Below are positions 1-6,598 of a stretch of 12,998 bases of DNA, piece after piece. Source of the DNA: DATLAN01 sp035527455 (GTDB lineage: Bacteria > Planctomycetota > Planctomycetia > Pirellulales > Thermoguttaceae); assembly GCA_035527455.1 (NCBI GenBank), contig DATLAN010000262.1:1-12998 (forward strand). The letters run 5' to 3'. The notes below the pieces were generated by a model, which was given only the letters and a program-made list of their open reading frames with translations, did no database searches and was not told the origin of the DNA. The position numbers were made by a program, and so were the translations under genes. Every line of letters starts with the position of its first letter. Positions within the stretch are counted from its first letter, which is position 1.

Positions 1-2
1 CC

Positions 3-90
3 GTGGAAAAAGGGGACAGGCACCGAGCCGGCAGCACTTCTCCGCGGCTTTCACACCATTTGCGGCTCGGAGCCAGTCCCCATTTTCCAC
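3..90. repeat. Imperfect inverted repeat, REP-like, 28-nt arms
   Basis: The arms at 3-30 and 63-90 pair over 28 positions with 25 matches, around a 32-nt spacer. Each arm begins with GTGGAAAA at its outer end and ends with CCGAGCCG at its inner end. All three mismatches are A opposite A. The GGGGACAGGCACC-type core is, from memory, a motif scattered through planctomycete and other genomes and often linked to REP-associated tyrosine (Y1) transposases. No transposase is present here. Being a REP/MITE-type element is inference; the symmetry itself is seen directly. Confidence 0.7.
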
Positions 91-167
91 TCGCCGCCTA
101 CAGTCTAACCGAAAACCGGGCGGCACACCAGAACGACATAAGGCGACCGGCCGGAAGGAACTTACCC

Positions 168-230
168 GTAGCTGGATTCGCAAGAATTCAGCCGTAATGC
201 GAAGAACCGAATTCTTGCGAATCCGGCTAC
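168..230. repeat. Inverted repeat, 22-nt arms, overlapping the apbE stop codon
   Basis: The arms at 168-189 and 209-230 are reverse complements with a single T/C mismatch and enclose a 19-nt loop. Each arm runs from GTAGC at the outer end to GAATTC at the inner end. The right arm contains CTA at 227-229, which on the minus strand is the TAG stop of the apbE gene, so the repeat ends that reading frame. It could also act as a transcription-terminating hairpin for apbE, but no T-run follows it. It resembles a dispersed planctomycete repeat (recall only). Confidence 0.75.
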
Positions 231-1288
231 GAACTTTCCATCACTTCGACGTTTTCCGGCGCCTCTTCGAACAACTCGACGAACCCCGCGGTACACAGAA
301 CGCGATGGTCGTCTTCGGTGCCGACGACGAGCATGGCTTCAACGCCCTGCGGCAGACGCTCGACGCCTTCGATCCCCAACACGCTTAGCGCCGTGGCCCA
401 CACGTCGGCCGTCGTGGCGTTGGGGGCGACGACGGTGACGGACGGGACTTCTTCGACGGGCAGCGACGTCCGGGGATCGATGATGTGGCTGTAGCGGCGG
501 CCGGCGATCGTCAACCCTCGGGCGTAGTCGCCGCTGGTGCAGACGGCGCCGGCCGCAAGACGCAGCTCGGCCAGCCTGCCCGGGCCGAAGGGATTCTGGA
601 TGCCGACCGTCCAGGTTTCGCCTTGCGGCGGCCGACCGAAGCAGACCAGGTCGCCGCCGATCTCGACCAGCCCGCCGTCGAGCCCCGCACGCCGCAGGAC
701 GTCGGCCGCCCGATCGATCGCGTAGCCCTTGGCGATGCCGTCGACGTCGAGTCGGGCCGTGTCGCGGCGTTTGACGGCGCCGGCGTCGGTCAGTTCGATG
801 AACTCCCACCGGGAGGCCTCGCGGGCGTCGTGGAGTTCCGTCTCATCGGGCGGTTGCCCGCGCTCGGCCGCGCGTTGCCAAAGTTCGATCAACGCACGAC
901 ACGTGACGTCGAAGGCCCCGCCGGTTTGCTCGTTGGCCGCCCGGGCCGCCTGGAGGACTTCGAGAGTCTCGACCGAGAGCGTGACCGGTTCGTCGGCCGG
1001 CGCCGCGTTGAAGGCGGAGAGTTCCGAATCGTGGATCCACGTACTCAGCAGGGTCTCGAGCGAGCGGAGCGTCGATTCAGCCTCGGCCAGCGCGGCTTCG
1101 GCAAGCGGCTCGCTCCGGCGGGGTACGACGGCCGTCATCTGGCAGCGGGTCCCCATGACGCCCTGATACCGGCGGACCACCGCCGCGCGGCTGCGATCGT
1201 GCCGGCCGGCCGTTTTCCACAGCCCGACGCCCACCAGCGCGATGAGCGCGAGAATGAGCCCGGTGCCGATCCGTTGGTCTTTTCGCAT
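227..1288 (-). CDS. apbE: Membrane-anchored FAD:protein FMN transferase (ApbE family)
   Basis: Predicted 353-residue ApbE-type flavin transferase, which moves FMN from FAD onto a Thr of a partner protein outside the cytoplasm. Seen: a hydrophobic N-terminal segment at residues 8-24 with no lipobox cysteine, so probably a membrane anchor; LSTWIHDSELSAFN at 81-94; DVDGIAKGYAID at 181-192; EIGGDL at 209-214; CTSGDY at 250-255; HIIDPRT at 268-274; and the metal-site segment TADVWATAL at 293-301 (D295, T299). Length suits the family. The start at 1288 directly precedes the anchor; ATG 1339 would add 17 residues and is also possible. A further upstream start near 1582 would run into the divergent gene and is rejected. 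No Rnf/Nqr-type acceptor protein is in the window, so the substrate is unknown. The stop codon lies inside a repeat. Confidence 0.9.
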   Translation of the reverse strand: MRKDQRIGTGLILALIALVGVGLWKTAGRHDRSRAAVVRRYQGVMGTRCQMTAVVPRRSEPLAEAALAEAESTLRSLETLLSTWIHDSELSAFNAAPADEPVTLSVETLEVLQAARAANEQTGGAFDVTCRALIELWQRAAERGQPPDETELHDAREASRWEFIELTDAGAVKRRDTARLDVDGIAKGYAIDRAADVLRRAGLDGGLVEIGGDLVCFGRPPQGETWTVGIQNPFGPGRLAELRLAAGAVCTSGDYARGLTIAGRRYSHIIDPRTSLPVEEVPSVTVVAPNATTADVWATALSVLGIEGVERLPQGVEAMLVVGTEDDHRVLCTAGFVELFEEAPENVEVMESS

Positions 1289-1382
1289 CGCGTCGTCCGC
1301 CGCGTGATGAACTTCCCTGGGGCCGTCGAAAGGCGGCATGCGGGACGGATTTCCAGGTCCGATGCTCCATTGTAGTATCGGT

Positions 1383-1414
1383 GCCGAAAAGTGGACCGGC
1401 CCCCCCTTTTCGGC
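1383..1414. promoter_or_regulatory. Perfect 9-bp palindrome in the divergent intergenic region
   Basis: GCCGAAAAG (1383-1391) and CTTTTCGGC (1406-1414) are exact reverse complements around a 14-nt spacer containing a C6 run. The site lies between the divergent apbE and isomerase genes, ending 6 bp before the proposed -35 box of the isomerase promoter. It could be an operator for a dimeric regulator or a hairpin insulating the two transcription units. The pairing is seen directly; the regulatory role is inference. Confidence 0.4.
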
Positions 1415-1420
1415 GAATGC

Positions 1421-1449
1421 TTGCAAGTCGCGAATCCGCACGGGATAAT
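1421..1449 (+). promoter_or_regulatory. Sigma70-type promoter for the isomerase gene
   Basis: TTGCAA at 1421-1426 (4 of 6 matches to TTGACA) and GATAAT at 1444-1449 (5 of 6 matches to TATAAT) are separated by the ideal 17 bp. Transcription would start near 1456, leaving about 35 nt of leader before the ATG at 1491. This spacing argues for the 1491 start rather than the in-frame ATG at 1458. Confidence 0.55.
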
Positions 1450-1490
1450 GAGATTCCATGACACGCCCACCCGACAAAAGGACCACGACC

Positions 1491-2381
1491 ATGACCGACA
1501 CATCCCGTCGCGATTTTTTCAAACAGTCCGCCGCGCTGGCAGCGGCCGCCGCCGTCGGCCCGTTGGGCAGTGCCATGGCCAATGCGGCCGACGCCCCGGG
1601 CTCGAAAATGAGACTGGGACTGGTGACCTACCAATGGGGTAGGGACTGGGATTTGCCCACGCTGATCGCCAATTGCGAGAAGGCCGAGGTGCTCGGGGTC
1701 GAAACGCGGACCACGCACGCCCACGGCGTCGAGCCGAGTCTTTCGGCCGAGGAGCGGCGGGAGGTCAAGAAGCGGTTCGACGACAGCCCGGTGGTCCACG
1801 TCGGCCCGGGAACCAACCAGCAGTTCGATTACCCCGATCCGGGCGATCTGCAGAAGTCCATCGAGGCGACCAGGGCCTTCGTCCAGCTCAGCCACGACAC
1901 GGGCGGCAGCGGCGTGAAGGTCAAGCCCAACAGCTTCCAGAAGGGCGTCGAGCCGCAAAAAACGATCGAGCAGATCGGCAAGTCGTTGAACATCGTCGGG
2001 AAGTTCGCCGCCGATTACGGGCAGGAGATCCGCCTGGAGGTTCACGGTTCCTGCGGGCCGTTGCCGGTCATCAAACAGATCATGGACGTGGCCGACCACC
2101 CCAACGTCGGCGTCTGCTGGAACTGCAACGGCGACGAACTGAAGGATCAAGGGTTGGAGTACCACTTCGACCTGGTTAAGGATCGCTTCGGCGCCACGGC
2201 CCACGTTCGCGAATTGAACCTCGGCGGTTACCCTTATCAGGACCTGATCCGGCTGCTGGTCAAGATGGGCTACGCCGGCTGGATCCTGCTGGAATGCCGC
2301 GTGGAGCCCGCCGACCGCATCGCCGCCTTGATCGAGCAGCGCGAGGTCTTCGCCGAGATGGTGGCCAAGGCACAGGCGTAG
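1491..2381 (+). CDS. Tat-exported sugar phosphate isomerase/epimerase-like TIM barrel
   Basis: A 296-residue protein of the AP-endonuclease-2/xylose-isomerase-like TIM-barrel superfamily. Residues 5-11 form a twin-arginine signal (SRRDFFK), followed by an Ala-rich hydrophobic stretch and a probable AxA cleavage near 30-34. The mature domain starts at about MRLGLVTYQWG (40-50). Likely metal or catalytic residues are E183 and H185 in RLEVHG, the WNCN segment at 210-213, H238 in AHVREL and E268 in LLECR, at the usual positions of the fold. The start is set by AAAAGGA at 1476-1482, 8 nt before the ATG; an in-frame ATG at 1458 would put 11 residues before the Tat motif and lacks such a site. Planctomycetes encode many exported paralogues of this family, and the sugar substrate cannot be read from sequence. 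It appears monocistronic, with its own promoter. Confidence 0.85.
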   Translation: MTDTSRRDFFKQSAALAAAAAVGPLGSAMANAADAPGSKMRLGLVTYQWGRDWDLPTLIANCEKAEVLGVETRTTHAHGVEPSLSAEERREVKKRFDDSPVVHVGPGTNQQFDYPDPGDLQKSIEATRAFVQLSHDTGGSGVKVKPNSFQKGVEPQKTIEQIGKSLNIVGKFAADYGQEIRLEVHGSCGPLPVIKQIMDVADHPNVGVCWNCNGDELKDQGLEYHFDLVKDRFGATAHVRELNLGGYPYQDLIRLLVKMGYAGWILLECRVEPADRIAALIEQREVFAEMVAKAQA

Positions 2382-2658
2382 GGAGCCGCCGGATCGTGGA
2401 GTTGAAGCGGCGTCTGAAGACACCCCCCGATAGCGTATAGACTCAGGGGGAAGACCGGCGAAGAATTCGTAGTCTATCCCTCTTTGGGCGTGTCGACCGA
2501 AACGGTTACGCGGACTGCGCAAGCGACGGGGCAACGGTCGTGCTTTACCGGCTGGGTAAGTAGGGTTTACCCCTTGAGCATACGGCAAAAAGAGGGTAAA
2601 CAGGAGTATAGCGCCGCGGCGTCTCTTCCCATGTCATTCTGCGCACATCCAGATCGCA
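2382..2658. other. 277-bp spacer upstream of the HlyD/M50 gene set
   Basis: No gene is supported here. Just after the isomerase, C6 (2423-2428) and G5 (2446-2450) could form a weak hairpin but no T-run follows. The right half holds a cluster of GGTAA-type half-sites, listed separately. I found no convincing -35/-10 pair in the correct spacing; TTGAGC at 2574-2579 with TAAACA at 2597-2602 has 17-bp spacing but a poor -10. The promoter of the downstream set must lie here or use another sigma factor. Confidence 0.5.
2544..2601. promoter_or_regulatory. Cluster of four GGTAA/TTACC half-sites
   Basis: TTTACC (2544-2549), GGGTAA (2554-2559), TTACCC (2567-2572) and GGGTAA (2594-2599) alternate in orientation within 58 bp. 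The outer pair GTTTACCC (2565-2572) and GGGTAAAC (2594-2601) is a perfect 8-bp inverted repeat around 21 nt. The cluster is 58-115 bp upstream of the GAF-HlyD start codon, a plausible place for an operator. It might instead be a dispersed repeat. Function is inferred from position and symmetry only. Confidence 0.35.
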
Positions 2659-5298
2659 ATGAGCACTGAAGAATCTCTCGATCCCCAGCTTATCGAACAG
2701 ACCAAGCAGCAGATCCGCTCGTTGGTCAACGAGATCGCCCAACTGACCAAGGAGGACGTGGCCCCGGCCGAGTTTTACGGGGAGTTTCTGCCGCGGGTGG
2801 TTTCGGCGCTGGCGGCCATCGGCGGGGCCGTGTGGACGGTCAACGAAGACGGCCGCCTGGCCCTGCAATACCAGGTCAACCTCCAGCAGACCAATCTCCG
2901 CGACAACGAAGAGGGATTGGCCCAGCACGGCCGGTTGCTCTACAAGTGCCTTTCCGGGGGCGAGGGGATGCTGGTGCCGGCACGTTCGGGAGCGGGTGAA
3001 ATGGGCGACGCGCCGGCCGCCAACCCGACCGACTTCCTGCTGGTGCTCGGGCCGCTGAAGACCGACCTGGAATCGGTCGGCGTGCTGGAAATCTTCCAGC
3101 GCACCGAGGCCGGCCCCAACACGCAGAAGGGTTATCTGCGGTTCCTCTTGCAGATGTGCGAGCTGGCCACCGATTTCCTCAAGAGCCACCAGCTCAAGCA
3201 CTTCGCCGATCGCCAGGTCCTCTGGAGCCGGCTGGAAGATTTCACCCACAACGTTCACACCGCGCTGGACCCGCGCGAAACGGCCTACACCATCGCCAAC
3301 GAAGGCCGGCGGTTGATCGAGTGCGACCGGGTGAGCGTGGCCATCCGCCGGGGCAACCGGTGCAGGATCGAGGCGGTCAGCGGACAGGACCTCTTCGACA
3401 AGCGCTCGAACGTCATCCACCTGCTGGGAAAGCTGGCCACCGCGGTGGTGAAAACCGGCGAACCGGTCTGGTACACCGGCGACACCAGCAACATGGCCCC
3501 CCAGGTCGAGGACGCCGTCCAGGAGTACGTCGACGAGTCGCACTCCAAGAACGTGGCCGTGCTCCCGCTGAAACGCCCCCAACTCGAAGAGGAAGACGAT
3601 CCCAACAAACGCTCCGATCCGGAAGTGCCCATCGGGGCCCTGATCGTCGAGCAGATCGAGGACAGCCGGGTCCCGCAGAGCATGGTCCAACGCGTGGAGG
3701 TCGTCTGCCGCCACAGTTCCACCGCGCTGGCCAACTCGCTGGAACACAACAGCCTCTTCCTGATGCCCCTGTGGCGATTGCTGGGCAAGACGCAGTGGAT
3801 CCTCAAGGCGCGAACGCTGCCGAAGACCATGACCATCACCAGCGTCATCCTGATCCTGCTGTTCGGGCTGTTCTTCTGGCCGGCCGACTTCGAGTTGCAG
3901 TCGAAAGGCTCCCTGGAACCGATCGACCGCAACGACGTGTTCGCGCGGATCGACGGCGTCGTCGAGCGGATCCACGTCGAGCACGGCGACTTCGTCTATA
4001 CCGAGGAAATCGAGGCCGACGCGCTGGCGGCCGTGGGCGGCCTGTTCGGGTCCGGAAGCCGAACCGTCGATGAAGCCTTCCTCGCGGAACTCTCCGAGAC
4101 GCTTCTGGCCGCGCAAATCTACCAGAAAACGATCGATGAAATCGTCGGCGAACTCCGCCGGACGTATCTCCCCGATCCCGACAATCCGGAAGCAAGCCCG
4201 GGAAGCGCCTCGCCGGACGACCTCGTCGGGATCGTCGACAGGCATCTGAAGACGCTATTGGTCACGCTCCGCAGCGACCAGCTCCAGATCGCCCGAAACG
4301 AAATCCTCGGCAAGAAGAACGCCACCTGGTCGCGGATCCAGGCGATCGACCGGGCGCGGAACGACCCGCGGCTGACCGCGGTGGAAAAGGACCGGCTTTC
4401 GGGGGAACGCCAGGTGCTGCTGGCGCAGTTGAAGAGTCTCGACGAGCAATTGAATCTCTACGACAAGGAGTTGCGGGAGGAGGAGGTCCGCAGCCCTCGC
4501 CGCGGCATGGTCATCACCTGGGAAGTAAAGGACCGTTTGAACCGGCGGCCGGTGCAAAGAGGGCAGGTGCTGATGCAGATTGCCGATCCCGACGGACCGT
4601 GGCAACTGGAACTCGATATGCCCGAACACCGCATGGGACACATCGCCCGGGCCCAGAAAGTCGTGTACGACGACCTTCGCGGGCGGCTCCGCGAGGTGTT
4701 GCGGGAGAAGAACGCCGACATGACCGACGAGGAACTCGACGCCGTGCTGAAGACCGTGCCGAACTGGGAGTTGTCGGCTCGGCTGCGCGATCTGTTGGGC
4801 GAAGAGTTGGGCGCGGCGTGGCGCGAGCAGCTCGGCGAGTTGCTGGCCGCGTTGCCGGAGTCGGAGGAGGAAGAAGACGTCGCGCTGCGCGGCAAGTTGG
4901 AGGCCGTCGGGAACGAACCGTCCTACGCGAAGTCCCACGCCATGCTCAGCGACCTGCTGGAAGAGATCCCCATGGGCGCGTTGCGCGACGAGTTGTGCGA
5001 TCTGTTGGAAGACGGCCTGGACGACCGTTTGCCGGTTACCTACATCATGGCCACCGATCCGAACGTCGAGTTCGTGGGAAAAGTCAAGGAGATCCACGGC
5101 CGCGCCGAGGCGCAGGGCGAGGAGGGCAACACGGTGCTGATCAAGGTGGCCATCGACGACAACGAGTTGCCGCATCCGCTTCGGCCCGGGGCCACGGCCA
5201 CCGCCAAGGTCTACTGCGGCCGTCGCTCGATCGGCTACTGCTGGTTCCACGACGCGATCGCCTTCGTCCAGTCGCGGATCCTGTTCCGGTTCTTCTGA
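2659..5298 (+). CDS. GAF-GAF-TM-HlyD membrane fusion protein
   Basis: An 879-residue inner-membrane protein joining a cytoplasmic sensor-like half to a periplasmic adaptor half. Residues 8-30 form a short amphipathic helix; about 30-175 and 188-360 look like two GAF-type domains (the second has LEDFTHNVHTALDPRETAY, then a beta-rich core ending in GALIVEQIED). One membrane span lies at 391-408. The HlyD part begins with a lipoyl half-motif at 416-446 (RIDGVVERIHVEHGDFV), then coiled-coil helices around 470-610, the second lipoyl half from 611 (RSPRRGMVI) and a beta-barrel, interrupted by a helical, acidic insertion at about 670-790. The C-terminal GYCWFHDAIAFVQSRILF is amphipathic. GAF assignment rests on pattern and is less certain than HlyD. 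No clear ribosome binding site precedes the ATG at 2659. It leads a set with two more HlyD-type genes. It may sense a small cytoplasmic ligand and gate export, which is inference. Confidence 0.8.
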   Translation: MSTEESLDPQLIEQTKQQIRSLVNEIAQLTKEDVAPAEFYGEFLPRVVSALAAIGGAVWTVNEDGRLALQYQVNLQQTNLRDNEEGLAQHGRLLYKCLSGGEGMLVPARSGAGEMGDAPAANPTDFLLVLGPLKTDLESVGVLEIFQRTEAGPNTQKGYLRFLLQMCELATDFLKSHQLKHFADRQVLWSRLEDFTHNVHTALDPRETAYTIANEGRRLIECDRVSVAIRRGNRCRIEAVSGQDLFDKRSNVIHLLGKLATAVVKTGEPVWYTGDTSNMAPQVEDAVQEYVDESHSKNVAVLPLKRPQLEEEDDPNKRSDPEVPIGALIVEQIEDSRVPQSMVQRVEVVCRHSSTALANSLEHNSLFLMPLWRLLGKTQWILKARTLPKTMTITSVILILLFGLFFWPADFELQSKGSLEPIDRNDVFARIDGVVERIHVEHGDFVYTEEIEADALAAVGGLFGSGSRTVDEAFLAELSETLLAAQIYQKTIDEIVGELRRTYLPDPDNPEASPGSASPDDLVGIVDRHLKTLLVTLRSDQLQIARNEILGKKNATWSRIQAIDRARNDPRLTAVEKDRLSGERQVLLAQLKSLDEQLNLYDKELREEEVRSPRRGMVITWEVKDRLNRRPVQRGQVLMQIADPDGPWQLELDMPEHRMGHIARAQKVVYDDLRGRLREVLREKNADMTDEELDAVLKTVPNWELSARLRDLLGEELGAAWREQLGELLAALPESEEEEDVALRGKLEAVGNEPSYAKSHAMLSDLLEEIPMGALRDELCDLLEDGLDDRLPVTYIMATDPNVEFVGKVKEIHGRAEAQGEEGNTVLIKVAIDDNELPHPLRPGATATAKVYCGRRSIGYCWFHDAIAFVQSRILFRFF

Positions 5299-5359
5299 GT
5301 CGGTTCGAGTGGCCGCCTTTCCTATTCGAAACGAACACACGTTGCAGGGAGCCCTGGTC

Positions 5360-6349
5360 ATGCGAAGTCGCTTACATCGGCACGGCCAAAGTAGCCGTAT
5401 TCATAGCAGCCATCTCGCTCCGCGAGATGTGGCTTCGTCTCGCGGAGCGAGACGGCTACTATTCGTACTATTCGGCATCTCGGCGATCCTCTTCATCGCA
5501 GCCGTCGCGCCCGCCGCGCCGGCGGCCGAACCGATCGTCCTGGAAAACTGCCTGCTGGCGTTGATCGACGAGGCCGACGTGCCCGCACAGCAAGCGGGCC
5601 TGTTGATGGACATCCCGGTCGAGAAAGGGCAGCCGGTCTCGGCCCACGAACTTCTGGCCCAGATCGACGACCGACTGGCCAAGCGACAGGTCGAGGTGGC
5701 GGAGTCCAAGCTCACGGTGGCCGAAAAGGAGGCCGCCAACAAGATCCACATCGACTACGCCACCGCGTCCACGGAAGTCGCCCGGCAGGAACACCAGATG
5801 GCCGTCGATGCCAACGAGAGAGCCAGAGGCACGGTTCCGTTGGCCGAAGTACACCGGCTGATGTTGAAGTGGAAGGAGTCCTATTTCTCCATCAAGCAGG
5901 CCGAAATGAACTATGAGATCGCCAACGAACAGTTGAAGGTCAGCCAGGCGGAACTCAACGCCTCCAAAGAAAACCTCGAACACTACAAAATCACCTCCCT
6001 CTACGACGGCGAGGTCGTCGACGTGATCCGCAAGCGGGGCGAGTGGGTCCAAATCGGCACGCCCGTCCTGCGGGTGGTCCGGATGAACAAGCTGCGGGCG
6101 CAAGGCTACTTAAGCGCCGAAGATGTCAAACCGAGCGCCATCGACAAGGCCCAACCCGTCGTCGTCGACGTGCAGATCACCCGGGAAGAAACCGTGCGCG
6201 TCACGGGAAGGATCTACCACGTGGGCGAAGTCGTGCAGGCCGGTGCCCAGTTCCCCATCGAAGTGGACGTGGACAACCGGCGCCAAGCGGACGGCTACTG
6301 GTTCCTGCGTCCGGGACTGCCGGTGACGTTGACGATCCCGGTGCGGTGA
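5360..6349 (+). CDS. Periplasmic HlyD/RND-type adaptor protein with repeat-encoded N-terminus
   Basis: A 329-residue adaptor. A signal-peptide core spans residues 31-56 (RRLLFVLFGISAILFIAAV, then APAAPAAE). It is followed by a first lipoyl half (about 66-104, ADVPAQQAGLLMDIPVEKGQPVSAHELLAQID), an alpha-helical hairpin rich in Glu, Ala and Lys (105-208), the second lipoyl half (209-240, YDGEVVDVIRKRGEWVQIGTPVLRV) and a beta-barrel (241-329). The start at 5360 has AGGGAG at 5346-5351 with 8-nt spacing. An ATG-less alternative, GTG at 5429, would remove most of the odd N-terminus but has no visible ribosome binding site. Residues 11-34 are encoded by a palindromic repeat, giving an unusually long positively charged n-region. 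It lies 61 bp after the GAF-HlyD gene and probably works with it; no pump gene accompanies it. Confidence 0.85.
   Translation: MRSRLHRHGQSSRIHSSHLAPRDVASSRGARRLLFVLFGISAILFIAAVAPAAPAAEPIVLENCLLALIDEADVPAQQAGLLMDIPVEKGQPVSAHELLAQIDDRLAKRQVEVAESKLTVAEKEAANKIHIDYATASTEVARQEHQMAVDANERARGTVPLAEVHRLMLKWKESYFSIKQAEMNYEIANEQLKVSQAELNASKENLEHYKITSLYDGEVVDVIRKRGEWVQIGTPVLRVVRMNKLRAQGYLSAEDVKPSAIDKAQPVVVDVQITREETVRVTGRIYHVGEVVQAGAQFPIEVDVDNRRQADGYWFLRPGLPVTLTIPVR
5391..5459. repeat. Palindromic repeat element inside the adaptor reading frame
   Basis: The 69-bp block is bounded by GTAGCC (5391-5396) and GGCTAC (5454-5459). It holds two hairpins: CATCTCGC/GCGAGATG (5411-5418 and 5422-5429, loop TCC) and CGTCTCGC/GCGAGACG (5436-5443 and 5447-5454, loop GGA). 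The two hairpin cores are themselves inverted copies of one another, so the whole can also fold as one long stem. Its length is exactly 23 codons, and it is translated. Its first 12 bases resemble the outer end of the repeat at 168-230 (GTAGCCGTATTC against GTAGCCGGATTC). Confidence 0.75.
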
Positions 6350-6354
6350 GCGGG

Positions 6355-6384
6355 AATGATGAATGAGGAATTATGAATGATGAA
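6355..6384 (+). repeat. AT-richer GAATGATGA-type degenerate tandem repeat
   Basis: Directly after the adaptor stop codon, units of AATGATGA, GAATGAGGAATT and ATGAATGATGAA follow one another in about 30 bp. The composition is clearly AT-richer than its surroundings. From memory, similar tracts occur near the G/C-rich low-complexity blocks of planctomycete genomes. No function can be read from it. Confidence 0.5.
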
Positions 6385-6429
6385 CTCAGACCGTAAGACC
6401 GGCACGCTTCCTTCCGCCAACACATGGCC

Positions 6430-6577
6430 GGGGCTCGCGATCGGGGGCTCGGGGCTCGGGACTGGGGACTGGGGGCTCGGGGTTTGGGACTGGGGGCTGG
6501 GGGCTCGGGGAGACGGGATCGCCACGCCACGAATCCCGAACCCCCAGCCCCGAGCCCCCAGCCCCGAACCCCCAGCC
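6430..6577. repeat. G-rich/C-rich low-complexity block with a long stem
   Basis: Positions 6430-6510 on the plus strand are runs of three to five G separated by short CTC, ACT, CT or TTT spacers. Positions 6538-6577 are the C-rich complement. Arms 6493-6510 and 6548-6565 pair perfectly over 18 bp; outer arms 6443-6455 and 6561-6573 pair at 12 of 13 positions as an alternative register; inside the loop CGGGAT (6514-6519) pairs with ATCCCG (6533-6538). The G tract meets the usual pattern for an intramolecular G-quadruplex. It fills most of the 249-bp spacer before the M50 gene and could affect transcription or translation of that gene. Confidence 0.75.
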
Positions 6578-6598
6578 GCGAATCGCACTTCCTGATTT

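Noticed and set aside
1369..1374. TACAAT on the minus strand as a -10 box for apbE
   Set aside because: No recognisable -35 sequence lies 16-18 bp upstream, so it is not listed as a promoter.
1289..1582. N-terminal extension of apbE of 98 residues
   Set aside because: The extension overlaps the promoter, ribosome binding site and Tat signal of the divergent isomerase, and it would place the membrane anchor in the middle of the chain.
2423..2450. C6/G5 pairing after the isomerase as an intrinsic terminator
   Set aside because: The stem is only 5 bp with a loop of about 17 nt and no following T-run.
1077..2588. Long minus-strand open frame of 503 codons
   Set aside because: It is antisense to the clearly coding isomerase and part of apbE in another frame. 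The composition is that of a high-GC shadow, with no recognisable domain.
2545..4245. Long minus-strand open frame of 566 codons
   Set aside because: It lies opposite the GAF-HlyD gene, with His/Asp/Val/Leu-rich shadow composition and no domain pattern.
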